From Glandiceps talaboti (lineage: Eukaryota; Hemichordata; Enteropneusta; Spengelidae), in contig NC_135549.1 in the NCBI RefSeq assembly GCF_964340395.1, positions 17,153,842-17,217,841 on the forward strand: DNA of 64,000 nucleotides. Direction: 5' to 3'. Made by a program: the position numbers and the translations under genes. Position 1 is the first letter of the stretch, and each line of letters opens with the position of its first letter. The notes beneath the pieces were generated by a model, which saw only the letters and a list, made by a program, of their open reading frames with translations, was not told where the DNA came from and made no database searches. This document shows, piece after piece, positions 32,816 to 47,044 of the stretch.

Positions 32816-34340
32816 AAAACCACTCAGCCCTTCCTGCCTTTCTCTTCTACTGCTTTGCTCAAATTCTGAAAATCACAACAAATGGAAAAGTCAGACGTTA
32901 CTTTTCATGACTCTTTATAAAACTTTAGTGTTAGGTTATTTAGTAACAAGATTTCAAAAGCAGACCAGGCAGAGCATGTGTTATGTTTTACAGACACAGA
33001 CCATATAGTGTATGTACATATATCATGTACCTTTCACAAATCAATGCATGAAGTGGGCTTCAAAACATATCTACAGCAACTGATGACGTCAAACTTGTTT
33101 CTATTTGCTTAGTTTGATATCACTTGACATAAAAAAAGCCCCATAATATTGTTGGCCAGTGAGGGCGCTATTCTTCTTAGAATCTTTGTCCCAGTGCCAG
33201 ATGAGTGAAATTGATTTAAGCTCAGCTATAGGTTCTCATATTAAGTTTTAATGAAGCTTTGGCATCATTGCTAATTTTTCTAAGAACCTTGATGTCAATT
33301 CTAGGTTATAAAGCTACTTGATATATGTAACTGTTGTTGCCTACTTCTATTTCCTTCTCTCTAATGATTTATTTGGCTGTCTTTTATGAGCCTTGGGCAA
33401 GGTAAGTTTCACCCGTCACCTTCAAGGCTTTGATGTTGGAATGCCTAATGTCTGGGTAATCATCAAGAACACCAATGGAGTTCATGTCACCTGACTGAAA
33501 CTCTTTAAAACAACCATTCACTTGTTACAAGATGACAAGATTTTTTTAAGTACTTCAGTTACTAACACAATACATATACAACAAAACTCCTACAATACCA
33601 TTACTATGGCCACACTTGATTAGTTTCAAAGTCAAAGCCTATGTCCTATATTAGTCTCAAATCTTATCTTTCATCAATGTCTGTGCATGTAAGGTTAGAG
33701 TTCAATAAGGACAATCTCCATGGCTAAATTTCAACTGAGAACTGAGCAATGGAAGCAAACTTATCCATAAAGATCTTTCTCTCTGCCGTGTGTCAGTGGC
33801 ATATCAAATTGGCTTCAGAGGACACACTGATCCAGATTTACGTGGCATTGATTTATACAAAAAGTTGAACTTTATCAAATCAATTATCTTGTGATTGTGA
33901 TATGACACAGCAGTATAGGAGTTTTCCCCTCTTCACACTTTCAGTCCCCACCCACTTCATGCTGTTCATAAGGACGGCTTGCCAAAACCTATGTCATGTT
34001 CTCACACATAGATAATCTATACTTCATGTACCCTTTGCAGTTGATAGATAATTACATTCAAGTCATCAATGCTTGTGTAAAGACCTACAAACACTAGAAT
34101 TCAGGACATACATAATGTTGAGTCGTTTAATTATTCATCGGATAGCAGACGTTTTGTTTGATTTATTTGCCACCTTTTTTCCTAAGCAATTTCCAGTTAC
34201 TGTGTAGTAGTATTCAGACTTTGTATTAATGATATATAACACGTCTATAGACAGTTCACTGACACACAATGAATGCACTTTACTATTTAATGTCTGTATT
34301 TACTCAGTAATGAAAGTCTACGTGTACCTAACAACGTTCT
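32816..34340. other. Upstream region, no coding feature
   Basis: Contains the transposon fragment above. No TATA box or promoter could be assigned; family promoters are often TATA-less. Confidence 0.5.
33790..33829 (-). mobile_element. hAT-like MITE (AGTGTG family), end fragment
   Basis: The reverse complement begins CAGTGTGTCCTCTGAAGCCA and continues ATTTGATATGCCACTGACAC, matching the first 40 bases of copies at 29907 and 61867. The other end was not found. Confidence 0.6.
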
Positions 34341-34361
34341 AACTTGTGCCTATGCATAAAT

Positions 34362-34545
34362 ATATGTGTGTGTATGTGTGTGTACATACGTACGTACGTA
34401 CGTACGTACGTACGTGCGTGCGTGCGTGTATGCATGCATGCATGCATGCATGCATGTATGTATGTATGTATGTATGTATGTATGTATGTATGTATGTATG
34501 TATGTATGTATGTATCTATGTATGTGCATGTATGTAACTATGTAT
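34362..34545. repeat. Compound tetranucleotide microsatellite
   Basis: GTGT, then (ACGT)n, (GCGT)n, (ATGC)n and (ATGT)n in succession. A stepwise compound repeat. Confidence 0.98.
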
Positions 34546-35953
34546 GTACATTTCTGCGTGGATTACCTGCAAAAAAAACCTCAAAATGAAAATATCACAC
34601 TTTTTTGTTGAGCTTTTGTGGCATCAGTATTCAAATTCCATGCTTGAGAAAAATAAATATAATTGTTTTCATTGGTTGAAAAAAATATGTGGAACACCTT
34701 ACATAAAGTAAGCTATGTTCAACCTGAATGTATTCCTGTCATCTTAAAGAGAAAGAAAAGAGGCATTAGGCTAATTCCCTTCATCTGTTAGACTCTAGCT
34801 AGTTTAGTTTACACGTACATACCTTATATCATCATTTTATACCTCTTTTGAAATCATAACATAATTTGCAATGACAGACTGTTGTAATACATACATAATT
34901 AAACGATAAGCCAAGATAAAGTCAGTTGTCATTTCGTTAAATAAGATATATGTAATAACTACCTACATATGAAAAGAGGCCCTGACAAGGTGTCCTTTGA
35001 ATTACACATCTCAATCTAACAGTTACACTCATATGGAATACATGGCCATCTGTTGTGTATGAATCACACACAGTGACACTTCATGATCTGATCTGTTGTT
35101 TTATTGACATTTTATTCATTCATTCAACATTTTTTTTTTTACTGGAAATTGGCAACACGGTATCGATATCTAATCTCTTGAAATCTGGGACCTGACATGT
35201 GTCTGTGTTACACACATCAATAGTAGATTACTACACAGTGAACACAATCGTAGAAACTACCCATACACGTTCTGACATAATACAGAATGACTAGCCCTCA
35301 ATTAACATAATATATCATTCAAACATAGATACGCAAGGTATGTTTTGACCTTCTGACATAACTACTGTACCAAATGTGATAATGTGAACATGGATATCCA
35401 GGGACTCTTATATCTCTGTGGCAAGGGCAAAATGTTTACCTTTTTTTAATAACAAATATACACGTTGTGAATATGCTTTGTAAACATGTTTAATGTTTAT
35501 TTCATCCAATAAAATTTAATAAAATCTTTCAAATTTGAGATCTACATCATGATGATGATGATGGATTGTTTTTGCATGACTCACACTTTAATAAAAGCAA
35601 CCTAGATTAATCATTTTTTAAAACTGGAGTCTGAGACATTTCAGGAAAATTCATTCATTAGTGAAGAAGGATTTCAAGCGACAAGAGAAATTAGATACGT
35701 GATATTTGTATGACACTCTTTCCTGGACATCAATTTTCAAAATTGGATATTACACTATTAATTATTTATTTAGGTTAATCATATTCAGTGGTACGCAAAC
35801 TCAGAACGATAAAACCATCAAGAACTAATCAAGATATTGAGAACGCATTTTTAATGAAGTACCAAGAATTGAAAACAAATTAGTCAAACTACTGAATGCC
35901 GACAAGGTCACCATACATATAGTCAATCGATATTTGGAATTACTTTCATTAGA

Positions 35954-36290
35954 GCTGCACTAGCTGCAACTGGAATGTTTCTTGAAACTATTTTGTAAAT
36001 AGAACGAATTGATCATAATATCGTACACCTAGAATACTACTGAATCACCTGTGGGCAAACAATTTTGTGTAGCTGTATATAATGTTATCACAAATTCTAT
36101 GAAATTGATTTTTGGGTCCGCACCCTAAAATCACACTGACAACCTGTTACTGTATACTTATGGATAAAATCAATCTCTAATTATAACGTATACAGTGTCC
36201 AGTTATTAGTATTTTAAATAATTTTCAGTAAATAGTTTGCCGGTTGTCTGATTGAAAATATGATATTCCAGTTACAGCTAGTGCAGTTTT
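35954..36290. mobile_element. MITE family 2, copy A
   Basis: Starts GCTGCACTAGCTGCAACTGG and ends CCAGTTACAGCTAGTGCAGT, reverse complements with one or two mismatches. About 337 bp, non-coding. Shares internal blocks with copy B at 44667: TTGTGTAGCTGTA, TTGATTTTTGGGTC / TTGATTTTTAGGTC, ACACCCTAAAATCA / GCACCCTAAAATCA, and AATTTTCAGT. Confidence 0.85.
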
Positions 36291-36611
36291 ATGGAAAGTG
36301 GCGTACTGACGACATGTCATATACTCAGCTGTGTCTGAGAAACTTGTACACCCACCACCACACCTATAACCATTTCTACACTAATTAAGATTATTGTAGA
36401 CATTACCTTTGTCAACATCTATCCACTATTTCAATAACTTATCATTTAGATCAATACAATTATCTCAGAAAGGATAGACATAACTGTCAACTTTTATTTA
36501 AATTGGTAGTAATTATGATAAATTAGAGTCAATTCCAGTACCTTACCTATAGTTCGCGATAATTATTTTTCATTTTCATCACTATTATCATGGTGTTTTT
36601 CTTATGAGTCG

Positions 36612-37635
36612 GTTCTTCAAGGGAATATGGTGGTAGATGGTTTAGTGGGACTGACTGATACACTGGTACCGTCTATCACAGGTTTAGTCCAGAGTTTGGG
36701 CTATCTGACGTACTGGCTTTATGAATGACGCCAAGACTCTGGGTCATCATAGTTTCGCAAGTACAAAGTTTTCAATCTTAGTTAAATTTCACCTAAATAC
36801 CCTCCTCCCCCTCAGTTCCCAAACTAGTATTGAATGAACATGACAAAATTGATGAAAAATATGCAAAACGGCAAAAGTGAAAGAATATAGCCAACTACAA
36901 CTACAGAGTAAACCACATATAATATAAATTTCTACACCCTTAGAACTAGGACACACAGCGGGGTATATCCAGACAAACAACGACATCTGACCACAGTCAT
37001 CAGGAAATTCTGAGTACACCAATTGACATGTTTCTTATCCTTCTAACAAGTTCCATACCACATTTTCCACATTACATGTTTCATATTTCATGCTAACAAG
37101 TAACATATAACTTACTATACTTCCTGCTAAGTTCGCAATGTGAAAAATGTACAGCAATTAAAAAACATTAAGACTCTGAAACAATGAATACCAGTGTACA
37201 CCAATCTTACTGCTTAGTTCAAGCGTTAAGGTCAGATTGTCAGGTTAAAGGTTAAAGGTCAGTGAAAAAGTAATATAAATGATATCAACATGTGAAATAT
37301 TCATATCTGTGACATTACAATCTAATTTTCCCTACTACATATTAAACTTATAAAATCTATATTCAAGTTGGTTTTTTTTGCATAATTTTGTTGTTGATAC
37401 TTTTTGCTAGGTTTTCCCCAGGGTTCCTATTAAAACTCATGTTAAAAAATATACGCAATCATATTTAGTTTTGCTTGCACAAATTTTCCCTGTCTGTGTT
37501 TACCAGGGTTCTAAAACCCCAGCAGAAAACATTTCTAAGGGTTGTTTGCAAGGATTAAACAGTACCTCCAAATATAGTGATGCTGGATTCAAGGGAATAT
37601 GGTGGTAGCTGGTTTACAGTGACTGACTGAATTTT
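36612..37635. repeat. Direct pair of a 45-bp segment
   Basis: TTCAAGGGAATATGGTGGTA and the following GTGACTGACTGA block occur at 36616 and again at 37590. Only these two copies were noticed. Confidence 0.6.
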
Positions 37636-38534
37636 GAACTAAGACAACCACAAAAAAGAATTCAACATATCTACTTGTGTTTCCATTGGTGGAAATATTA
37701 TATATGCTTTACCATGGTAACACCTATTGAGAGGGGGGGGGGGTATGTTTGAAACCTTCACCAACATACAGAAAAGGTAAAACTTTTAACTTTAAAAGGT
37801 TACGTCACACATATAAAAAAAATTTATTTATAATATATATGAAATTTAAATCCTCATGGAAATAGTAGCTGTTATGCTTCCACATATATAATTATTGGTA
37901 ATCACATTCATGGGATAAAAATTGACAGATGACTACCCGTGCAAATCATAATTGACAATATCATTAATTCAAGAAAGATACAACTACAAGTCTTGCTCCA
38001 ATGTGGGAATGCTGACTTGGTTCAAAATCGAATTGAAGTCAGTTCTCCTGTCCTACATGCACTAAAATTGATTTGGACCAATTTAGCTGGGTCAGTTAAA
38101 AAAACTGACTGAAGGGACGGGATGGTTTTGAACATTTCAAAGTAAATTATTCTGAAACCATTGTAAAAGCAAAAGTGAATTGATTCCAATCCATCACTCA
38201 GTTTTCTTGTGGGGACGAAATGTTTTGAATTTTTCACTTTAAATCGGTTTTGAATCAATTTTAACTTCGATCAATTTTAATCATTGATTTGGGACAGGGC
38301 TACAGTTTCTGCTGATTCATATGCTTCTATTATTTCTTAGTAAATCTCTGTAATATACATATAAAATACAATTTAAAGTTACAAAGTACTTGACGTAATA
38401 TCTAATGCTCTGCCTGAAGCTTGAAGTATGTTCAACTAGCCTAGACTAGGCTGGCACACAATCAAAGCTTCGATCTGGAAATCCATGATGAGAAAGTGAA
38501 TTAACAATATCATAGTGTGTATGCTATCAATACT

Positions 38535-38918
38535 TAGGCATAAAAAAAATTGTGTGGTTCTGATTACATTCAATTTGAAAATAGGTGGGGTAGGTAAATT
38601 TTTTTTCTTATTTTATCATATTTTTTTTTTTTCATGTGTGAGAGTGTCTAGGTCTGGTTTTCCATTGTTTTCCAAGTGGTTTATTTCATCCTATCAGATG
38701 TACAGCCATTACAGATTGGAAGAACAGTTTTATATTGTCTTTTTAAGTTGATGTCAGTTTCCGCACCCACTATTTCTAGCGAGACTTCGTAAAAAAAAAA
38801 AGGTTCGCACCCACTATTTCTAGCGAGACTTCGTAAAAAAAAAAAGGTTTATGGTCGGCGTGAAAAACTAGATGGGGTCGGGTAACCGGGACCAAACAAC
38901 ATTTTTATTTGGCCTTAT
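38535..38918 (+). mobile_element. MITE family 1, copy 4
   Basis: Starts TAGGCATAAAAAAAATTG then TGTGGTTCTGATTAC; ends GTAACCGGGACCAAAC then T-rich and TGGCCT. Contains a 45-bp internal tandem duplication at 38762-38850 (CGCACCCACTATTTCTAGCG repeated). Confidence 0.85.
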
Positions 38919-39907
38919 CATAAATTTTGCCCTAAACCATAAAACCTACATCTCATTATAATAAAAGACACTTACAAAATGGAAAACTGGGTACTACGAG
39001 TATGACAAACACTAATGTGACCTGCTGACTTTTTATTCATGACTGAATTAGCAATATGTTATCATTTAGTGAAAAGCTACAGCAGACCCATACCACCACA
39101 TTGTAGGAACACCTGTAGCTGCTACTATTCTGAGAGTAGTAGTGATGTAATTATGGGATATTTTAGGATGTGTACTAGACTGAGAGATTATGTACAATCC
39201 TGTAATCTTTCATAATACATGCAGATTATGGTGACTTGGGAGTCCACAACAACGAAACTTTCAATCTAGATATGTACGAAATATTACTTTTCACCACTCT
39301 TAAACTACAAATATACATATTCCAGATACCTTTCACGAAAAATATTGAGCTTACATAATTAATATGAGCTTTCTATCTTTTCACTGGATTGGTTATTCTG
39401 AGCATGGTAACATTACTTTTCAAATATTAACAGTATAAAGTGGCTTGAGGCAATGGATTACAATCATATATGCCAAATACTTCCCGCTGATGTATTAATT
39501 TATATAGAATTTCAAACTTTTTCTGGATATTACAAAAACACACACAGGCTATTCCAAACTGTCATATTATCTATCATATAATCAGCCAGCAATTTATACT
39601 TATAAGTTGTAACAGAGCATGCCAACTTAATGTCCCTAAAGTTAAACTTAGAAAATACTGTTGGGAACAGGAAACCATTGATTCAAGATGATCTGTTTCC
39701 CCCCAATATCTTTAACAAATTGAATCCAAACTTATAAAGATACAGTTTTTCTAAAGATAATTTATAATAATCATATACTTATGTATTCATACAGCACAGA
39801 CATTTGCCTATCTGACTCAACATACTGGTTTGGTTCTGATGAAACCAACAATATATCACGGCTAGCATTTGTACTGTTTGTGTAGAAATAACAGCATTTT
39901 TGCTAAT

Positions 39908-40193
39908 CAGGGCTCGAAATTAACAGTAGTCCCATGCCCACAGACTACCCATTCTTTGTCATGGGGCTATCATAGTTTGCAGCGGGTAGGCCACTCAGGC
40001 TAACACAGATTACGTGATGAGGATGGAAGATTTATGGACATGAAAGTATTTTAATAATACAAATATTTCCAATAGAGGAAATCTGTTTTCAGTTCAGGAA
40101 AATCGGACTACAGGTCACAATCCTTGGGTTACAAATTTCTGAAACTGGTAGCCCACTAGGACTACCAAAGAAAAAAGATAATTTCAAGCCCTG
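39908..40193. mobile_element. hAT-like MITE with CAGGGCTC ends, copy 1
   Basis: Starts CAGGGCTCGAAATTA, ends TAATTTCAAGCCCTG (inverted, one mismatch). 286 bp, non-coding. The CAGGGCTCGAA end type is seen in hAT elements of many animals. An 8-bp target duplication was not clear. Confidence 0.7.
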
Positions 40194-42015
40194 ATAATTA
40201 GGAACACCTGTAACAGAGGGGTGAGTTGGGGTTTGGGTGGTGAATCAGGTAAAATGTACTAAAAATTTCCTTACTTTTGGTGAGAAACCCCTACAAAATA
40301 CCCCAGGGGAGCTGAGATACATACATTTACATTTTACCTAGTTACCACCCATGGCAACAGTGAATAATATGTACGATCAAAATATGTAATCAGAAAAAGT
40401 GTCATTTGATATGAAATATTAGTAAATGCAGCCAAGTACTATAGCAAACAAACACTGAGCGAGAGGCTAATGAAGAAAAAAGTTGGCAAATAAAGCGGTT
40501 ACCTTTGACTTTATCAATAAATCATTCATTGATCTTGACAACTTTAATATGGCTATCTAACATATAATTATGCTAATGTGGGGGCTAAAAATAAAAACAA
40601 AATGTACATAGGGTATTGAATTATGACTGAGTAAATATTAAAAACAGATGACTATTTCAATAAATATACGTATTAAATGTCATACATGAATTCTAACATA
40701 TTTTGTTTATCATTTTATGTATTTCTTATCCGTAACTCTCTCAATACACTTTGATATCAATATCTATCAATGGTCTACGAATAATTTGATTGCTGAGAAA
40801 GATGTGAAATTTTGAAAATAACAGTATCTCTTTATCATCCTGCTGTTTGATTTGCTGTCTCTTGGTTTACAGACAAGGTATTCTTCTCCTGACACGGGTC
40901 TGACCTTTTTACGATCATAGAATTCATAGCATCACCTACCCAACCACTATTCTCTCGACACGGCTTGACCTCTTAGAATGACATGAATTCACAGCATCAC
41001 CTACAAACCATACATCTTAGTCACTAGCAGGGTCAGAGAGGCAAGGTTTTTATTCACATCTGTACTATTACACACTGGAGAACCTTCACTGTGTTACTCC
41101 TACTCATTACATATTCCTAGGTTGTTTTCATGTACATATCATTATCTCCCCTGGTTGGGTAGCTGCCATCTTTTTTTTTTTATTATGTCCCATATTTGTC
41201 CTCTACTATTTTGCAAAACAGGGAATGTTGGATGACATGTTTTTCAACGTTTATGATTGTTCAGAAAACTCATCACCAGAGAAATGTTTATTCATATAAT
41301 TATTCAAACAATTCTGAAAAACTCGATTTTGAATTTTTAATAGATAAAAATTATCAGCTGTTTTATATTTGAGTGTATTGGCCACAAAAACACTGTTTAA
41401 CTCTAACAACAATTCCAACCCACTAAACTGGCTATTTAAAATGACAATATACTGCTCAGTAAACCATGGTTTATACAGCTTGTGCAATTATAAAGTAGAA
41501 ACACTAGCCTAGTACTTGTGGGATAATTTCATGAATTTCACATGCTTGGCCCCCTTCACTGCTTCTGAATGAGCACAGTAGCTAACCTATACTGATAAGG
41601 CCTTCAATTACCACTACATATGATCAATCTAACCCCAGCGATCCATCCAAAATACGTTATCTCATATGTATGGTATGCATGAGAATGAGGACACCGAAGT
41701 CTGTTGGTTCATCTTAGTGTTTAAATGCCTGCGCTGTTTTCATTTAGGACACAGTGTTTGTAAAGGCTTTCAAGTACCCCTCTTTGCTTCTATTGTGTCG
41801 ATCTGAAAAGATTCATGCAAGCATGACCGGACTCTGTCTCCAATATTACAATATGAGAGAGGTATGTGTAACCATTAAAGAGACTAACAATCTTTTAACA
41901 AGGATGATCAGAAGGGATTAACAAATCCCATGGGATGAATACTGGAATATTTCAGCCTGGCTTGAATTTTGACTGGCAAATCAAAGGGAAATTGTTGTCG
42001 TCGTCGTCATCGCCA

Positions 42016-42051
<36 letters not shown>

Positions 42052-44660
42052 TCGTCATCATCATCATCATCAACGATGGACTGTTCTTCCACCAAAAAAG
42101 TTGACAGACAAATTGAAATGGAAAGACAAATTTCGATCTGCTATCACGGCTCACCAAAATTTGGATACAAAAATCCAAAGAAATACTATTTAGAATTCTC
42201 CATGCATTTAAAATCCTGGGATATCCATCCACCCAGGAATAGTTTGCCTGGATACAGAAAGTTGTTTTGATAGATCAAATTCAAAGAGGAATTACTGTAT
42301 AGTTTGCAAGGCCAAGTTTAATGATTTAGACAACCTGTTACATTTACAAACCTCTTATAACAACACCAAGAGTGTGGACATTTTACAAAACACAGAGAAA
42401 AGTATATTTGTTCAGTATCGAAGTCTGTACAAATCTACAATATACTATATGCAGAAAATCCTGGATTTCATTGAAATAACATTACTTTCAAGAAAGATTT
42501 GTAAAACCGACAGCCTTGTCAGTCTATAAGCTTCATCATGAGTTATCTCTCAGCTGTGGGAAAAAACAGATCAACTTTTTGAAGAAAAAAGAAACCAGCT
42601 TACTCTAACTACAGCCATCGAAACAATAAATTGTAATGATAAATGTTCTTCACCTGACCCATGGGAGAAAGTATTTAAAAGAACAAGATACATGAATATT
42701 CAGGATTACTCAGTGTATGTATATTGAATTTTGAAGGAAAAACTGCCTAGTCAGCAATTTCACAACCCAATCACTCAAACACTCAAACACTCATCTAAAT
42801 TGTCTAAAATTGTGAGTTTTTATCTGTCTATTAAAATCATACTTATTAATTCAAATATGGTCATAAAATGATAATTGATTGAATTCTGTATCACTTTACG
42901 ACTATTTGACAGATCATATCTATGTTAAGAAATGCTGACAATAATATTGAAAATTTGGATCACTCTGATAAAAAGAAACATGACCTCTTAAATTAGGAAT
43001 TCAAATTCATGAGATAAATTCAGTTAACAACTGACCAGAATGACAAAATGAATGATGTACGTGACCTGTTGTGTGGCAATGGTACAAGTAGAAGGTATTA
43101 ATCATCACATCAATGTGAAAATTATCTGTTTGTGGTTTAATTGTAAAAATACAATTGTTTGTAGTACAAGAAATCATTTATTTGACTTTAAAGTGTTTGT
43201 TTTTGTTGTCATGGTATGGTTAACAAAAACAATAGTAGAATCACAGAAATTTTGCATAATGCAAGGAATACGTCCTGATCAGATAACTGTAGTAAGCTTG
43301 TTTTGTGTTGTGTTGTGTTGTGTTGTGGAAGGAATCACAGGAAGGAATCCACCAGGAGAAGAAACATGAAGACACTGTTATTTTTCCAAGTATCCTTAGG
43401 ATTCTACCTGTCAGCCATTTTAAACAGAGTACAGCATCATCTTATTCTCTGTCTGTTAAATAACAGACATTGGTCAAATCATTAGAGTATTATTGGATTT
43501 GGGTGACACTCTATTCTAACAAGTCTTTCAACGTTCCTAGTAAACAAGGAAACTCTACAGTGTATGTCTTAAAAGACTTGGTCTCTTTAGTCTTGTAATT
43601 CAATATTTCAATTTGCAATCTAAGATATTTATCTAGTATTTTTTAGTATTTTAGCGCCATCTGATACTACAACCATTGATTATTATCAATAGACAGATTC
43701 CAATCAAGCTTTATTTTACTATCATTTTTCACTATCTAATTCCAATTCCTAGACATCCTAGACAATAGACAGGGTCAGACAAGGTCACTGGGGATTATTC
43801 TGTTTTGTAATTTTCAACATTGTCTCTGCTGTCACCTTGAGGAAACAAACCCCAACTAATGATCTGACTATCAAGCAAAAGCTGGTTCATTTTTACTGAT
43901 AAAGTCATTTATATCATATCTTACATCACACTATTATACCATATGAAAGTACTCTAGTGCTATCCTGCATCAAATCTCAAGATCCTCGACCAGAGATAAT
44001 TCAATACCATGACCATCTGGGACTAACATGAAAGCAAAGTTGTATGTATTCAAACACAAAATAAGGAAATTATACCCTGGGTGTTCTACATCACAAAATG
44101 TCTACGTCATTGGTTCTGTGTGGTGCTCTACACAGTCAAAATTTTCAGAATATATTTACATCTCTGTACGATAACCGATACCTTGATCTACCTCGATATA
44201 CTGAACAGGGTGGCCTATTTTTCAGTTTCTAAAACTATCATGAATGAGAGTTCAAAATGTAGACAAGTTTTATCTTATTTTTTTGCATACTTCATGTTGT
44301 AACACATTGGCAGTATTTATCTAGCCTTAGAAAATGAAAGTGGAACAGTTTGTTTACTCAGCATTGACTAAGTCTAAATAACTGTATATTTTATAGTTTC
44401 AATTCCATGTATGGCTAGTACTAGTAGAAACATAACATATGAAGCCGTGGGTGTTTTAGAAGTACAGCAGTGTCATGGTAAAATGGCAGACACCTTTATG
44501 ACTGAATTTTACTGTTGTGTCCTTGAGTATTTATAGGAATACTGCCCATTGTAGCAAATATTTCTATGGTGTGATCTCATATCCTGTACTTTACTTTTAC
44601 TACACAATTGAAACAAACTTTGTGTCTTGTACAAATCCTTTAGATTTTTGATGGTTGATA
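40194..44660. other. Upstream region, no gene seen
   Basis: Apart from the trinucleotide repeat, AT-rich unique sequence. The short open frames here have no recognisable domain. Confidence 0.5.
41994..42075. repeat. (GTC/ATC)n trinucleotide microsatellite
   Basis: GTC repeats passing into ATC repeats. Open in all forward frames as poly-Ser, Arg or His, which has no coding meaning. Confidence 0.98.
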
Positions 44661-44666
44661 AATCTT

Positions 44667-45053
44667 TAAAACTGCACTAGTTATAACTGGAATATTTTTT
44701 TTTTTTAAAACTACTTTGTTAGCTATGATGATTTATACTCAATATTGTACCCCCTGAAGAGTACCGAATTGCATACTGAATTGCATATGGATAAATGTGT
44801 ATTTGTGTAGCTGTACACATAATATGACACAATAAATCTAGTCATACAAAATGTATTGATTTTTAGGTCTACACCCTAAAATCAGCACCTCCAACATGAT
44901 CATGTTTTCAACATCTTACTTACTTTCCTCACTAACTGATCTCTAACTTATATATACAATATCTAATTACTGGTATTTTGGAAATTTTCAGTGAATACTG
45001 TTGGTTTTTCGATCGACAAAATAACACTGCGGTTACAGCTAATACAGTTTTAG
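44667..45053. mobile_element. MITE family 2, copy B
   Basis: Starts AAAACTGCACTAGTTATAAC, ends GTTACAGCTAATACAGTTTT. About 387 bp; internal blocks as in copy A. Confidence 0.85.
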
Positions 45054-46599
45054 AACAGTGTATCTATGTCATGTAGTCGTGAGTCTTATCAGAAATATGT
45101 CTAACTGAACACCCAGCTATTTCTCTGTCTCGGTAACCTATCACATTTAAAGAATTATGACTAAAATCACATTCCATGTATCATATCATATCTTGTTGGC
45201 AATTTACAAACTTGAAATGATACTGTTGTGTAGGCATAATTTCACTTTTAATAGGCTGTACCCACCTCTTTACTTGGCTGTATAGGATGAACGGTTATTA
45301 TTTTCTAATTACAGATGACCCTGACAAACTAACACAACTCAGCAGGGGTGTAAAGGATAAAAAATATCATATCTCACAACAAACAATTACTCATAAACTG
45401 TTTAACATACAATCTAACATCTCTTTCAAATTTTTACTCACTTTGAATTGGCATCAACAACCTAATTATTTAGTATAATGAGTCATTCAATGCTACTATG
45501 TTTTTTTCATCCAGAGTCCAGAAAATTCTTGTGGTTTGTGTCAATACTTGGACCCTGGGTCTACCGCCAGCTACTGTGTCTAAAATTGAATCATTATTCA
45601 AGCAAGGCCATCCAAGCAAACAACACAGGAACTGCCTGTGTATCAATATCGCCGGCTATAATTATGAGTCACTGGCGAAATTCATATTAAGTATTTATTT
45701 TAAGACTTCTATGTATTTGCTCATTACCTTGAAATTTATCAAGTTCTATCAGTTACCTATTAAGTTAATGAACTGATGAATAATTAGATGTTGGAAATTT
45801 ACAGCAGCAAAATCAACTCTCCAGGGGATTTCCTGTATAGAATATCATAATATATTCATGCATTTTGATCAATTGGAATTTACAACTTCAAAATTATAAA
45901 CACCCTGCAGGTATTTTTTTTTTTTTTTTTTTACACATTCTCGCAGACCAGAGTACAATTTTTCTGCTGAATAGCCATGGTGAAAAATGGGAAGGTCTGA
46001 ATAGCTAATGATTATCTTGGATCAATATTTGATGACATTATACATTGTAGTAGAATCTCACTTAATTAATATTGTAAGTGGTAACTAATGGCCTCATGCA
46101 ATTATGTAACATTGTCAATAGAGAAAAATTGCTTATAATTTGCATTATTAATCAAATGAGTTACTTGCAGTACTGAAGAAAGACAATTTTAAAAGTGTGA
46201 CTGTGTTGGAATCTGAAGGCCTAAGAGTATACAATGTGCATGAACAATTTCATTATTTAATTCATCTAGAAATGGCCATGAATAATTCTACTAGAAGTGA
46301 CCTTGTCCCTATTAGGGTATTATGACTTGAATGTCATTGGTCAAATTCAGCTGTTCTCATAGTCCTCAGATTGGTTGAAAAGCCTTCCAAGTTCACGCTG
46401 AAAGCAAAGCTGCCTGCAACATCCTAACATTAGTTGAAAAGACTTCAAGTGTAATGTAAAAGCATATTGTTCAGACGCCATGTTAGCATAACTACAGGAC
46501 AGGACATGTTATATCCCTATTTCAATAATCTACTCCTACATGTGCTATGATCATCTCCACATTATTTATAGACAAATGGATTCCTCTAGCGCCGAATTC

Positions 46600-46815
46600 C
46601 AGTTATTACCTCAACAGCCTTAGTTTTACTCTGGATGCCAACGTTGTCGCTAACTAACCTGTGAGTGGAGGTGTAAATTGTAACGATACCATACGGGAAC
46701 TAGACTACCTTAGTTTATGCTTTCGGAGCGTTGATATTAGTCAGGATGCCAATGTGGTGGCTAACAACTGAGTAAAGGTGTAAATGGTAACGATAAAGTA
46801 CATGAACTAGACTAC
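46600..46815. repeat. Imperfect ~95-bp direct duplication
   Basis: CCTTAGTTT, GGATGCCAA, GTGTAAAT, GGTAACGATA / TGTAACGATA and GAACTAGACTAC occur twice in order. Confidence 0.75.
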
Positions 46816-47044
46816 ATTGTACATTGATATAAAATGTGATGACATTTTTGTGTCATCATGTCACTTACTTTCAAACTGGAGGTTGAGTTTGTTGTAAACT
46901 GAAAGACATAAACCAATTACAACTGCCTGTCAGTATGTGATGGATAGCTAGAGTTTTGATAGAATTTGTTTGTTTGACTACAAGTGGGGAGAGAGAGGAA
47001 TCATAGAAAATGAAAATAACTACATGTATTATAACTAGACTACT

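Noticed and set aside
41251-41487. 78-codon minus-strand frame with a T-run nearby, like a LINE tail
   Set aside because: No polymerase motif and no target duplication found; left unassigned.
41935-42270. Poly-Ser / poly-Arg frames
   Set aside because: Trinucleotide microsatellite read in three frames.
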